DNA of 58,025 bases from an uncultured Bacteroidales bacterium (GCA_900545245.1 UQYV01000020.1:1-58025), one strand, 5' to 3'. Shown: positions 8,451 to 18,285, counted from the first letter of the stretch. The notes: generated by a model not told the origin, from the sequence alone. Translations and numbers: made by a program.

Positions 8451-10016
8451 TCAAAAGATATAACCAATCGAGAAAGTCGCATCTGCGCGGTGACGGCCGG
8501 GGAGGTTGCTGAGGTGGAAACCTCGGGTGAGCGTGGCGTTTGCTCCGATGAAGAGGCCGAAACGGAAGTTGTAGCGGAGGTTGCCTTCGAGTCGGAGACG
8601 GTTTGCCGTGGCGTATTCCATTGCTGCTGCGAACCATTTGCCCTGGACATCGAGCTCATCGAGACGCTTGGGTGCCTGCGAAACGGGGACTGAGCCGTTT
8701 TGGTTGGTGAGGCTGTCGTTCCATTTGCCTCCAAGGTAGCTGATGCCCGCGCCTATGTCAAATCCGCGGATGCTGTAGGTGGCGGAGGCGTAGAGTCCGG
8801 CGGTGAAGACTCCGGTTTTTGCCGAATATGGATAGACCATACGGGAGACTTCGTCGGACCAGTCAAATTTTGCTCCGGCACGGGCATAGAGATTTGTGCC
8901 GAGATAGACATATTCGGGATTGAGCGTCCAAAGGGCAGAGCCGTAGATATTTCTTGTTCCGTAGTTTATGGTGGTTGTGACTCCGTTTTCCGTCACTTTC
9001 TCAATTATGTCCTCACTGCCGGATTTCATTTTGGCGGTGGTTTTGAGAGTGACTCTGTGGACATCGTGTGTCCAGCCCAAAAGAAGTCCCAAACCGCTTT
9101 CGCGGAACTGAAACCAGCGCACGTCCTTTTCACCCGCCTTGCCGCCTCCGAGGCTGCCGGAGAGTTCGGCTATGAATTCGCCTGCCGAGAGCTGGAGGGC
9201 AAGACCGTGGAAGTTTTCCCTCACCGGAAATCCGCTGACTCCCGCTTCTTTAAGATGGGAGGCACCCCCAGTCCAGACGTCGTAGCTTCCATACATAAGG
9301 CCCTTGTCGAGAAATGCGTAGTAGGACTGGTCTGAGATTCCGAGCTCTTCCGCAGAGAGAGACTCCGCAACCCTCCGGTAGGAGTAGCTCAGGCCCAGGC
9401 GGACACGCTCCCCGAAACTGAAAAGCAGAGACGGAGTGACTTTCATATCAAGAAGATAGTCGGTGTAGCGCAGGTCTTTGCGCTTGGAGTAGTTGGAGCT
9501 CAGAAATTCCACTTTGCCTCCTATGGTGAGCAGTGGGGAAAGCCTGGCGGCTATGCCTCCGTCAACAGTGTAGCTCTGGCGGGTTTTTCGTCCCGGGGTG
9601 AACTCAAAGAGGTCTACAGGATAGGCACCCGGACGGGAGAACATTGAGCCGCAGGCTTCGTAGGCTTCTTCGTTGTCGAAGGCGAATTTGCCGGTCATCG
9701 AGACTTTTCCGAAATGGGAGATGGTTTGGGCAAATGCTCCGACGTTCCACAGGCGCTCCGGGTCGGAGAGGTCGCGGAAACCTCCGTCGGTGTAGCGGCC
9801 GTAAAGCTGTGCCTGAGATATACTTATGGAGTCGGCACGGATTCCACAGACATTGGATGTCATGTTCCACGCATTGCGTTCCACGGTTTTTTCGAAGCGC
9901 TGGGCGGCCGCCGGCAGGCTCCGGGTCGCGAAGAGCGCGAACGACAGAAGGAGTGAAGCGGCTGCGAGGTGCACGGGACGACGGAAGCTTGAATGTATAT
10001 TTCCTAAAAAAGTCAT
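8451..10016 (-). CDS. DUF6850-type outer-membrane beta-barrel protein
   Basis: A 521-residue predicted outer-membrane barrel. After an N-terminal signal region ending near SLPAAAQ the protein consists of amphipathic beta strands with alternating aromatics and ends in a terminal aromatic (FSIGYIF), as barrels do. Its place as third gene after a TonB receptor and a DUF4876 lipoprotein matches the DUF6850 family as I know it. Its substrate is not known; it may cooperate with the receptor in uptake. It begins 59 bp after the DUF4876 gene and closes the operon. Confidence 0.7.
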   Translation of the reverse strand: MTFLGNIHSSFRRPVHLAAASLLLSFALFATRSLPAAAQRFEKTVERNAWNMTSNVCGIRADSISISQAQLYGRYTDGGFRDLSDPERLWNVGAFAQTISHFGKVSMTGKFAFDNEEAYEACGSMFSRPGAYPVDLFEFTPGRKTRQSYTVDGGIAARLSPLLTIGGKVEFLSSNYSKRKDLRYTDYLLDMKVTPSLLFSFGERVRLGLSYSYRRVAESLSAEELGISDQSYYAFLDKGLMYGSYDVWTGGASHLKEAGVSGFPVRENFHGLALQLSAGEFIAELSGSLGGGKAGEKDVRWFQFRESGLGLLLGWTHDVHRVTLKTTAKMKSGSEDIIEKVTENGVTTTINYGTRNIYGSALWTLNPEYVYLGTNLYARAGAKFDWSDEVSRMVYPYSAKTGVFTAGLYASATYSIRGFDIGAGISYLGGKWNDSLTNQNGSVPVSQAPKRLDELDVQGKWFAAAMEYATANRLRLEGNLRYNFRFGLFIGANATLTRGFHLSNLPGRHRADATFSIGYIF

Positions 10017-10075
10017 ATTCTGAAAAGATTTTTTCGAGTTTTAGAAATCCGGGACAAGTTATTTTTGAAGATTTC

Positions 10076-11371
10076 TTACTTTTTCCGCAGTGACTGGCCG
10101 TTCCGCTGGCTTTCGTAGAAGTCGGCGGAGGAGTTGTTGGTGTCCTGGAGCACCTCGTAGCCACGTTTTTCGCTCATTGCGGAGTTCTCGCGGCGGTAGA
10201 GCGCGCGTCCTTGGAATGATTCGGACAGACGGACATAACCGGCGTCAAGAAGCGGATTGAGGCGTTTTGTGCTGCCGTTGATGTTGTTTGTAAAAACCTC
10301 AACCGCATCGACAACCCAGTCTAACGGGAGTTTTACGATTTTTTCGTCCGTGGTGCCGGGTTTGATTGTTATGTTTTTGTCGGTATTTTTCAGAAAGTCC
10401 TGAATATCCTCTCCATCAGGAGCCTTGAAAAGCACCACTGCCGGGGAATTGATGGAGAAGGTGTAGGCGTTTGCCTTGCCGAGTTTTATCAGGAGTTCCA
10501 TAATGTGGTCCTGCTGAATCTTGTCGCCGGGAGCCGGATGATAAGCCGTATTCCCAAAAGAAACGGTGTTGTGGCAGACGAAATAGGAAGGGTCGTTGAG
10601 ATTGACGGAGTAGGGATATTTCACCGTGTGGTCGATTGCCCCGAAGATAGCGAGAACAGCATCTTCGCCCGGCTGGAGAATGTGTGAGGAACCGCTGCCG
10701 GGGAATTGCCAGATGGCCTGGATGATAGGCACAAAATCCGGATAGACCACTCCTCCGGTTTCCTTGTCCGCTGAAATCCAGACATTTGCAGAGATCGAAT
10801 TGTAGGGGTCCGCCACGGCGAAACAAAGTCCGTCGAGGCTGCGTGGAACGGTAGAATTGTTGTGCAGAACGACATAAGAGTCAATCTGATATGTTCCCTC
10901 TTCCGGATATTTCTGGCAGCCGCCGCAATAGATTTCTTTGACGATGATGCTGCCGGGAACACTTTTGGAGAGTTTCAACTGAACGAGTTTGTCCTCTCCC
11001 ACTAAAGCCGTCCTTTCGCCGCTTCCGTTGAAGATGAATTCATCCCCCGTGGCCTCGTCCACTGCAAAGTCGCTGATGCGGATGCGGTAGTTGCCGTTGA
11101 CAAGACTGATTTGAGCCTCTCCCTTGGCGTCGGTCGTGGCGATGTAGCCGGTCCCGGTGAGTATGTCTTCAATTTCGACATCGACACCTTGACGGCACCA
11201 TTTTTCAAAGCCCTCGGGATAGACGGCCCGGATGGTGAGGGAGTGAAGTTCGCCGCTGTAGTCGGTCTGAGGCGAGCAGCTGAGCAGGGGAAGCAGAGCC
11301 CCAAAGACAAAAACCGCCTTCAAGAGCGCCTGCCCCCGATTTGCAGAAAATATGTTTGCAAAATTTTTCAT
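10076..11371 (-). CDS. DUF4876 domain lipoprotein
   Basis: The product is about 431 residues long from the chosen start MKNFANIF, five bases after the receptor stop codon; an upstream in-frame start would overlap the receptor. The signal peptide ends in LLPLLSC, so it is a lipoprotein. Residues of about 40-130 form a carboxypeptidase-regulatory-like beta sandwich (GYIATTDAKGEAQISLVNGN). The rest carries the DUF4876 pattern: IIVKEIYCGGC, YVVLHNNS, LDGLCFAVADPYN. It is sandwiched between a TonB receptor and a barrel protein and probably acts as their surface partner. Ligand unknown. Confidence 0.75.
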   Translation of the reverse strand: MKNFANIFSANRGQALLKAVFVFGALLPLLSCSPQTDYSGELHSLTIRAVYPEGFEKWCRQGVDVEIEDILTGTGYIATTDAKGEAQISLVNGNYRIRISDFAVDEATGDEFIFNGSGERTALVGEDKLVQLKLSKSVPGSIIVKEIYCGGCQKYPEEGTYQIDSYVVLHNNSTVPRSLDGLCFAVADPYNSISANVWISADKETGGVVYPDFVPIIQAIWQFPGSGSSHILQPGEDAVLAIFGAIDHTVKYPYSVNLNDPSYFVCHNTVSFGNTAYHPAPGDKIQQDHIMELLIKLGKANAYTFSINSPAVVLFKAPDGEDIQDFLKNTDKNITIKPGTTDEKIVKLPLDWVVDAVEVFTNNINGSTKRLNPLLDAGYVRLSESFQGRALYRRENSAMSEKRGYEVLQDTNNSSADFYESQRNGQSLRKK

Positions 11372-11376
11372 ATCTG

Positions 11377-14178
11377 TCAGAATTTGAGCCGGCAAGTGAG
11401 TCCGTAGTAGAACGCCGGGGTGAATATTGCGCTGACGCCCGTAGCCTTGGATTTGACGGACATACGGGAGTTGGTGAAGTTGTTTGCGAAGAAGGAGAGG
11501 CTCACGTGGTCGCCGATTTCCTTGGTGACGCTGAGGTTTGCCGAAAGGTAGGTGCCGTAGCCGTCCCAGGCGAAGGTGTAGGCGTTGCCGGAACGGAGTA
11601 TGAGGTTCGAAAACTCGGATTTGGCAGCCTCCGCAGCAGTGAAATCGTGTTCCACGCCGTTGAGGTCCATATACTTGAGAGGATATACCTCTGTGAAACC
11701 GTTGCGGTCGTAGATGCTTCCGGAGCCTTCGACAAAATGGGCGTATTCGCCGCCGTCATATTCGGAAAGATTGCGGCTGCGGGAGAAAAGGGACATCTCA
11801 AGTTTGCAGGTTATGATTATTCGTGCCTGCGGAATGTGCGTTGTGGACGTGAGGTTGAGGTCGGCGGCGTGGCTGAGTTTGCCGTTGGATGTGCCGTTGG
11901 ATGTGCCGGAGTAGATGCCGACATATTGGTAGGAACGGTTTGGTATGGATGTGTGCGACCAGCCGGTGCGATAGACGTAATAGAGATTACGGTCTATGTA
12001 GTGGGTGTAGGAGTAGTTGGCGTCGAGACGGAAACGGGTGCGGATTGGTCTGATTTCAGGAAAATCGACAATGAGTTCGGCCCCCGCGCGTGTGACTGCC
12101 GCTCCGTTGCCGGGGGTTTTATTCTCGGCAAAGGTCCTGTCGGTGACTTTGGTTTCTGTCTTGATTGTGCCGTCGGATGTCTCGATTTCGATGTCCCCGC
12201 TTGTCTGGTCCACCTTGAATCCGTTCACCGTCTTTCCCGAAAGGGATGCTCCGGAAGGGAGCTGACGGACGTTGTAACTGAACGGAGAGTAGCTGTTGTT
12301 GTAGCGGTAGGGGTTGGTGGTCTTGTTGTAGAATCCGACTATCGAAAGTTTGACTCCGAGAAATTCTGCGTCTATCCCGATTTCCGAATTGGAGCTGCGC
12401 TGCCATTTGAGATCCGGATTGAATTCCATCTTGTACGGCTCTGTGTAATAGACGTATGCCGCCGTGTCTCCGTAAGAGACGCCGAATGTCCGTATGTCGC
12501 GGTATTGCTGCTCGGGAAAAAGGATGTAGAAGGACGGAAGTTTTTCCGAGACTCCCCATCCTCCCCGGAGTGAGAGGCCGTCTAGAAGCTTCCATTTGAT
12601 GTTGAATCTCGGGGAGAGGCTGCTGACATCCTTATACTCCGTACCTTTCACGAATATATTTTCCATTCTCAGTCCTGCGGAGAGGCTGAGGGAGGTTTTC
12701 CCTATCGGAACCGTAAGATTGTCTTCGAGGTAGGTGGCGAGGTTGTGGAGATATGGATAGTCGCTGTATGGCCGCGGGCGGTAGCCATTGGCGGCAAGGG
12801 CAGGATCTTCGTAGTATTCACCCTGGCCCGCATTGCCGTTCGCCTTCCACTGCAAGCCCGCCTTGACGTGATTTTTCACTCCTCCCCAGCGCCGGAACCA
12901 CTCGTATTTGAACGACGCCGCAAAGTCCAGCTCGCGAGAGTCGACAATGCGGTCTGAGAAATAGGAACTCGGAAGCATAGTCGCAAGGAAGTAGCCCTTC
13001 TTTTCGGAGTGCACCGCCGGCTGTCCTGTTGCCGCAGTGGTGGTGTAGGCGTGGTCGTGGAGACGGTTGTCATTGTAGTTGACGCTGCCCTCAATCTTGA
13101 GATTGGTGACCCAGGAACGGTTGAGCAGCCAGGTGAGCGATGTATTTGCCCTCACGACATTGTCCCTGCCCTTGCTCCAAGAGCCGGAGTAGGCATCGGG
13201 GTCGTCTTTGGAGTTCATCCCGCCGAGGTTTCCGGTGACTCCCATTTCGAAACGCAGGACTTTGGCGAATGTGTTGGAGTAGCTGAGCGAGAGCCCTCTG
13301 CGGGTGTAGCTTTCATAAGGGGAAGTGAGCTTTTTCGTTGCCCGGGTCCACTCTCCGCTGGCATTGAGCACTCCCCTGTCCTTCCCAAGGTCGAAACCCT
13401 TGGAGGCGGAGAGCTGATAGGTCCGGGGGTTCACCGCCATAGTGACATTCCACGGTGTGCGGCCCTTACGGGTGTGGATTTTCACCATTCCGGAGTTGAG
13501 GTCGCCGTATTCTGCTGACGGGACGCCTGTTATGACTTCTATGGATTCGATGTTCTCGACCGATATGCTCCTCGTGCCGCTTCCCGTAGGCTGCGCAAAG
13601 GATGCATTGTTGCCAACTCTCACGCCGTCCACTTCGAGCGCCGTTCCGAATGCCGCATTTCCCACAGCCGAGCCTCCGTCCCTGAGAGAGAGTGTGTTGT
13701 TGGTTGTGAGGTCCGGATTGACGGTTTTTCCTCCCGGCAGAAGGGTGCTGACGTCAGTGATATTGGACATCTGGAGATGTTCGAGTGCGTGGGAGCCGAA
13801 AGACATAGTGGTGTTCATATCGTCCTTTTTCCTTTCCGCGGCAACCACCACTCCGTCAAGAGCGAGGGTGTTGAGAGAAAGTTTGAAGTCCAAATCTTCA
13901 ACATTATGCGTCAATTTCAGATTCATTCCCGCCTCGGCATATCCCAAACAGGAAACTTTAATCAGATACTCTCCCGGCTGGACCCTGTCGAAGACATAGC
14001 TTCCGTCCACGTCGGAAATGGTCCACAATCCCGTGCCGTCGACGTTGAAAATGACTCCGGCAATGGGTTCTCCGGTTTGGGAATCAGTGACTCTACCTTT
14101 TATGGAATAGTATTTCGGGGCCGCCTGTGCAAAAATCTGCGAGAGCAGGACAAAAAATATAAGAATGAATCTCTTCAT
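11377..14178 (-). CDS. TonB-dependent outer-membrane receptor
   Basis: The product is about 933 residues long from MKRFILIFFVLL; the longer reading adds 29 residues without signal-peptide character. A signal peptide is followed by a carboxypeptidase-like beta sandwich (IKGRVTDSQTGEPIAGVIFN), a plug domain (SVENIESIEVITGVPSAEYG, SGMVKIHTRKG) and a 22-strand barrel ending in a terminal Phe. No SusD partner follows; instead DUF4876 and DUF6850 genes do, so this is a TonB receptor of the non-Sus type. The TonB box is not obvious. It is the first gene of its operon. Confidence 0.92.
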   Translation of the reverse strand: MKRFILIFFVLLSQIFAQAAPKYYSIKGRVTDSQTGEPIAGVIFNVDGTGLWTISDVDGSYVFDRVQPGEYLIKVSCLGYAEAGMNLKLTHNVEDLDFKLSLNTLALDGVVVAAERKKDDMNTTMSFGSHALEHLQMSNITDVSTLLPGGKTVNPDLTTNNTLSLRDGGSAVGNAAFGTALEVDGVRVGNNASFAQPTGSGTRSISVENIESIEVITGVPSAEYGDLNSGMVKIHTRKGRTPWNVTMAVNPRTYQLSASKGFDLGKDRGVLNASGEWTRATKKLTSPYESYTRRGLSLSYSNTFAKVLRFEMGVTGNLGGMNSKDDPDAYSGSWSKGRDNVVRANTSLTWLLNRSWVTNLKIEGSVNYNDNRLHDHAYTTTAATGQPAVHSEKKGYFLATMLPSSYFSDRIVDSRELDFAASFKYEWFRRWGGVKNHVKAGLQWKANGNAGQGEYYEDPALAANGYRPRPYSDYPYLHNLATYLEDNLTVPIGKTSLSLSAGLRMENIFVKGTEYKDVSSLSPRFNIKWKLLDGLSLRGGWGVSEKLPSFYILFPEQQYRDIRTFGVSYGDTAAYVYYTEPYKMEFNPDLKWQRSSNSEIGIDAEFLGVKLSIVGFYNKTTNPYRYNNSYSPFSYNVRQLPSGASLSGKTVNGFKVDQTSGDIEIETSDGTIKTETKVTDRTFAENKTPGNGAAVTRAGAELIVDFPEIRPIRTRFRLDANYSYTHYIDRNLYYVYRTGWSHTSIPNRSYQYVGIYSGTSNGTSNGKLSHAADLNLTSTTHIPQARIIITCKLEMSLFSRSRNLSEYDGGEYAHFVEGSGSIYDRNGFTEVYPLKYMDLNGVEHDFTAAEAAKSEFSNLILRSGNAYTFAWDGYGTYLSANLSVTKEIGDHVSLSFFANNFTNSRMSVKSKATGVSAIFTPAFYYGLTCRLKF

Positions 14179-14262
14179 ATCAAGAGTGTTTTCCGGTTCA
14201 AAAAATCCTCCGTTCCGATAGATAACAATAAAGTTCCGTTTCATACGGGGAAACATAGGGTA

Positions 14263-14288
14263 CAAATATAATATTTTTCATAAATTTG
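14263..14288. promoter_or_regulatory. Divergent promoters: TonB receptor operon and C69 peptidase
   Basis: TATATTTG on the minus strand (14263-14270) points to the receptor operon, and TAAATTTG on the plus strand (14281-14288) points to the peptidase. The two -7 boxes are only 10 bp apart and face away from each other, so polymerase binding at one may affect the other. The peptidase leader would be about 20 nt. Confidence 0.6.
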
Positions 14289-14312
14289 TAGGCTTTGATA
14301 ATGTATATTAAT

Positions 14313-16085
14313 ATGAATATAAGGAAAACATTATTCTTCGGAGTCTTGTCGATGATGACGATGATTTCGGTCGATTCGATTGCTTGCAGCAACATTCTTG
14401 TGACGAAGGGAGCGAGTGCGGACGGCTCTTGTATGGTTTCGTATGCCGCAGATTCACACCAACTTTATGGAGAACTCTACTATCTGAAGGGAGGATTCTG
14501 GGACAAGGGAGCGATGCGCGATGTTGTGGAATGGGACACGGGAAAATTTCTCGGACGGATTCCGCAGGCCCCGGTGACCTACAAAAGAGTCGGAAATATG
14601 AACGAGCACCAGCTGATTGTTGCGGAGACGACCTACGGCGGAAGACACGAGCTCTGGGATTCGACGGGCGTAATGGACTATGGCTCATTGATATACATCG
14701 CACTCGAAAGAGCAACGACGGCTCGGGAAGCGATTGATGTAATCGTTTCTCTTGCAAATGAATACGGCTATTATTCCGAAGGCGAATCATTCTCCATTGC
14801 CGACCAGAAAGAAGTGTGGGTGATGGACCTCATCGGAAAGGGAACGAAGATGGTGAATGGAAAGAATGTGCGAAAAGGCATTGTCTGGGTGGCACGCAGG
14901 GTGCCTGACGGATATATCTGTGCACACGCAAATCAGGCACGCATCAGCACTTTTCCTCTCGACGACCCGGAGAATTGTCTCTATGCTCCGGATGTGATTA
15001 CATTCGCCCGACAGATGGGTTGGTTTGACGGACAGGACAAGGATTTCAGTTTCTGCGACACATACGCACCGCTCGATTTCAGCGGGATGAGGGCTTGCGA
15101 GTCCCGGGCCTGGTCGGCGCTGAACATCCTCTGCAAGGGCAAGTTCACTTTCGTGGATGAAAATGGCGGGGAAGTGACAAGGGACGCCTACGACTACATC
15201 GACTATGCGATGGGCTACGACAAGACGAAGAGATTCCCGTTGTTTGTGAAACCTGCGGAAAAAATCTCAGTGAAGAATGTGGCTGACTCGATGCGAGACC
15301 ATTTTGAGGGAACTCCTATGGATATGACACAGGATATCGGAGCCGGCGGAAACGCACTTCCTTACAGATGGCGCCCGATGAATTTCGAAGTGGACGGAAA
15401 GACTTATGTAAACGAGAGGGCTATTGCAACCCAACAGACAGGTTTCTGGTTTGTGGGACAGAGCCGCGGATGGCTTCCGGATGTTGTGGGCGGAGTGATT
15501 TGGTTTGGTTGCGACGACGCAGCAACTTCTTGGTTGACACCGATTTATACCAACACGCAGGAGGTTCCTGAGTGTTTCCGTGAGGGCAATGGAGACATAC
15601 TTCACTACTCCCCTACTTCTGCATTCTGGATGTGCAACCGCGTGGCGAACGCCTGCTACAAGGCCTACAACATTATGGCCCCGACAGTCCGCAGCGCTAT
15701 TGACGAATGGGAAAATGCACAGATTGCAAATCTTGCCCGCACCGACGAAGAAGCGCTTAAGATTTTCTATAGCGAGATAAAGGTCAAGAAAATGTATGTC
15801 CGCAAGAATGAAAGGACAAGAAAAGTGGCCGACCCTACCCCAAAGACCAAGGCGTTCATCACAGAGTTTTCCGTAAACACGGCGCAGGAGATGTTCGACA
15901 AATGGGTCGGAATGGAGGAATTCCTTTTGGTGAAGTTCCTCGACGGCAATGTGAAGGCTCAAAATCCTGACGGAAGCTGGGTTACAAACGGTCACTCGGA
16001 CAAAATTCCGGCAAATATCGGCTGGCCGGGATATACGGATGTCTGGAAGAGGGCTGCCGCCAGCGAGAAACTTGAGGTAAGATAG
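14313..16085 (+). CDS. C69 family dipeptidase (PepD-like), exported
   Basis: Ntn-hydrolase dipeptidase of family C69, about 590 residues from MNIRKTLFF. After a signal peptide the mature protein would start at Cys25 (IACSNILVTKGASADGS), the N-terminal nucleophile freed by cleavage. Further family marks are AETTYGGRHEL, YGYYSEGESFSIAD and ISTFPLDDPEN. Such enzymes cut dipeptides in the periplasm, here next to a TonB receptor system and an S46 exopeptidase, suggesting peptide scavenging. Upstream in-frame starts at 14295 (TTG) and 14301 (ATG) exist but add nothing signal-like. Confidence 0.88.
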   Translation: MNIRKTLFFGVLSMMTMISVDSIACSNILVTKGASADGSCMVSYAADSHQLYGELYYLKGGFWDKGAMRDVVEWDTGKFLGRIPQAPVTYKRVGNMNEHQLIVAETTYGGRHELWDSTGVMDYGSLIYIALERATTAREAIDVIVSLANEYGYYSEGESFSIADQKEVWVMDLIGKGTKMVNGKNVRKGIVWVARRVPDGYICAHANQARISTFPLDDPENCLYAPDVITFARQMGWFDGQDKDFSFCDTYAPLDFSGMRACESRAWSALNILCKGKFTFVDENGGEVTRDAYDYIDYAMGYDKTKRFPLFVKPAEKISVKNVADSMRDHFEGTPMDMTQDIGAGGNALPYRWRPMNFEVDGKTYVNERAIATQQTGFWFVGQSRGWLPDVVGGVIWFGCDDAATSWLTPIYTNTQEVPECFREGNGDILHYSPTSAFWMCNRVANACYKAYNIMAPTVRSAIDEWENAQIANLARTDEEALKIFYSEIKVKKMYVRKNERTRKVADPTPKTKAFITEFSVNTAQEMFDKWVGMEEFLLVKFLDGNVKAQNPDGSWVTNGHSDKIPANIGWPGYTDVWKRAAASEKLEVR

Positions 16086-16106
16086 TCCCGGGAAATGTCC
16101 GTTTTT

Positions 16107-16170
16107 ACTGACGGATTTCACTGACGGATTCTACTGATGGATTTTACTGACAACGAAACTGATAATTCAA
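16107..16170. repeat. 13-bp imperfect tandem repeat before the polyferredoxin gene
   Basis: The units are ACTGACGGATTTC, ACTGACGGATTCT, ACTGATGGATTTT, then the weaker ACTGACAACGAA and ACTGATAATTC. They start at 16107, 16120, 16133, 16146 and 16158. They end about 7 bp before the ATG at 16177, thus in the leader or promoter of that gene. Confidence 0.7.
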
Positions 16171-16176
16171 CATAAA

Positions 16177-18216
16177 ATGGCTACAAAATCAAGATTTTTG
16201 CGGAACTGGCCCAAGCATCTGCTCCAGTGGGGCGTGCTGATTTCGTTGGTGCTCGTTCTTACAGGCGTTGTGAAATTCTCTGCGGAGAAACCGGACCCGG
16301 AGGCTTGGTGCCCGATGGGCGGTCTGCAGGCGCTCACCACCTATCTTGCAAACAGCACCCTCCCCTGCTCGATGTCTTCGGTGCAGGTGATGATGGGAAT
16401 CGTGCTCGCTGTTGCGGCGATTCTTTTTGCAAAACTTTTCTGCGGCTATCTTTGCCCTCTCGGCACCGTGGAGGACTTCCTCAGCGGAATGCGCAAGGGA
16501 TTGGGCTGGAAAAAGGGAATCGCCATCCGCAACGGAAGCTGGCTCGACAAGCTGTTGAGGATTTTCAAATATGCCCTGCTCTTTGTCATCTTCTATTCAA
16601 CGGCTACGGCAAGCGAACTTTTCTGCAAGAATCTCGACCCGTACTACGCAGTTGCAACCGGATTCAAGGGAGAAATAACCCTTTGGATGTCAATCACTTC
16701 CATAACTCTCGTAATTCTCGGCGGTTTTCTCATCGACCGTTTCTGGTGCCGCTACATCTGCCCGCTGGGAGCGCTCTCGAACACGCTGAAATATTGGGTT
16801 TGGGTGATTGTGCTTTTCGGAACAGTGCTGGTGCTCGGACTCTGCAAGGTGCAGGTGAACTGGGTGGCCGTGCTCGCTGTTTTCTGCGCGGTGGGCTATC
16901 TGCTTGAGATTCTTGTTCCGGGGGCAACCTACCAAAGCCTTGCGATCATCAAAGACGAAAGCCTCTGCAACCGCTGCAAAGCCTGCACAAGACACTGCCC
17001 ATACCATATAGCCATCGACAAATGCCGCAATCGCGTAAGCCATGTGGACTGCACCCTCTGCGGAGAGTGTACGGCAGCCTGCAGGACAGGAGCGCTCAAA
17101 GTCGGCGTCACCCAAAGGGCTAAGGGCGGATTCTGGAAATATGTGCCTGCGCTTCTCACTGTTGTCCTCACTGCCGTCGGAATTTGGGCAGGAACGAAGT
17201 TCGAGTTGCCTACGGTCAACTTCAGATGGGGCATCGAGCAGGTGGATTCTACAGGAGCCGTTGTCGCACAGCTCGTTCCGCAGGAAAATCTTGAGACCAT
17301 CCACCTCGACGGCCTGCGTTCAGTGAAGTGCTACGGAAGTTCAATGGCATTTAAAGCCAAGCTTCAGAGGATTCAGGGCGTTCACGGAGTGAAGACTTAT
17401 GTCCATCACCACACGGCTGATGTGCTCGTCGACAAGACAAAACTCGATGAGGAGAAGCTCAAGGAAGCAATCTTCACCCCTTCAATGTTCCGCATCTGGA
17501 CTCCGGACCCTGCGAAAATCGACTCCATCAAAGTTGTCACCATCCGCACGGAAAAGATGTACGACAAGGTGGATCTCAACTACCTCGGACTGCAAATCCG
17601 CAACACCGGAAAGAGTATCTTCGGACTTGAATCCGAGTTTGCCTGCCCGTTAATCATCAAGGTGTATATGAGCCCTGACGAGACTGTGGACGAGAAATGG
17701 TTCAAGGAGACGGTGGAACTCAAAATGCTCAAGATGCCTGTTCACGGCGGCGGCACAAAGGACACTCCAGTGGACTATAAGTTCGTGAGGATGGAGCCTG
17801 GCTTCGAAATGATGGGAGTGAGCGACTATCTCCACAGGATGTTCAACAACACAGCGGCTTTCACAGCCGAATTCCCGACCCGCGTCGCTCAGTTCGAAGG
17901 CAAGCCTCAGTTCATCTACGAGCTTCCGGACTACAACTACGAAAAGCCGATTATCAAGAGGACTGTTCCATACCTGAGCAACCACCTCTCTCACAACGAG
18001 GGCATCATCGGAGTTTACATCCGTCTGAACAAAGATCTCGTTCCGTCAATCCAGATTCGCTATGCGGCGCCGCTCAATGCCGACCGCATCTGGGAACTCA
18101 TCAATCAGGATACTTGGACCATCACCTACGCCAAGGATGATGTCCGCCAGATGGACGCGAAAATGAAGTTCCGCGAAAAGGGTATGGTGCATAGATTTCT
18201 ATCAGATAATCAATAA
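16177..18216 (+). CDS. NapH-like membrane polyferredoxin with HMA-like and C-terminal domains
   Basis: A 679-residue inner-membrane protein. Residues 1-250 form about five membrane helices carrying WCPMGGLQ, CGYLCPLG and CRYICPLG cysteine motifs, as in NapH/CcoG proteins. Two 4Fe-4S clusters follow (CNRCKACTRHCP near 270, CTLCGECTAAC near 295), then another helix. Residues of about 380-445 resemble a heavy-metal-associated fold (GVHGVKTYVHHHTADVLVDK), but the CxxC metal site is only CYGSS. The last 230 residues are soluble and unrecognised. It likely passes electrons across or along the membrane; partner unknown. It starts 91 bp after the dipeptidase. Confidence 0.8.
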   Translation: MATKSRFLRNWPKHLLQWGVLISLVLVLTGVVKFSAEKPDPEAWCPMGGLQALTTYLANSTLPCSMSSVQVMMGIVLAVAAILFAKLFCGYLCPLGTVEDFLSGMRKGLGWKKGIAIRNGSWLDKLLRIFKYALLFVIFYSTATASELFCKNLDPYYAVATGFKGEITLWMSITSITLVILGGFLIDRFWCRYICPLGALSNTLKYWVWVIVLFGTVLVLGLCKVQVNWVAVLAVFCAVGYLLEILVPGATYQSLAIIKDESLCNRCKACTRHCPYHIAIDKCRNRVSHVDCTLCGECTAACRTGALKVGVTQRAKGGFWKYVPALLTVVLTAVGIWAGTKFELPTVNFRWGIEQVDSTGAVVAQLVPQENLETIHLDGLRSVKCYGSSMAFKAKLQRIQGVHGVKTYVHHHTADVLVDKTKLDEEKLKEAIFTPSMFRIWTPDPAKIDSIKVVTIRTEKMYDKVDLNYLGLQIRNTGKSIFGLESEFACPLIIKVYMSPDETVDEKWFKETVELKMLKMPVHGGGTKDTPVDYKFVRMEPGFEMMGVSDYLHRMFNNTAAFTAEFPTRVAQFEGKPQFIYELPDYNYEKPIIKRTVPYLSNHLSHNEGIIGVYIRLNKDLVPSIQIRYAAPLNADRIWELINQDTWTITYAKDDVRQMDAKMKFREKGMVHRFLSDNQ

Positions 18217-18232
18217 GATACACTGCCTTAAG

Positions 18233-18284
18233 TAATTTTATTAGGTAAACTGAATAAAATTATTATGTTTACCTAATAAAATTA
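18233..18284. repeat. 18-bp perfect inverted repeat upstream of ATPase A
   Basis: TAATTTTATTAGGTAAAC (18233-18250) is followed by a 16-bp spacer and its perfect complement at 18267-18284. The right arm ends one base before a TAACTTTG -7 box, so the palindrome covers the -33 region. This is the expected geometry of an operator for autoregulation, or of a recognition site of the encoded ATPase. I saw no second copy in the window. Confidence 0.85.
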
Positions 18285-18285
18285 T

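Noticed and set aside
11341..12573. 410-residue plus-strand ORF opposite the TonB receptor gene
   Set aside because: It is a frame shadow: the minus-strand receptor has clear plug and barrel motifs over the same bases, while the plus frame has no recognisable domain and odd Val/Gly/Cys-rich composition.
14179..14265. Longer N-terminus of the TonB receptor
   Set aside because: It would put the -7 box inside the coding region and bury the signal peptide 30 residues from the start.
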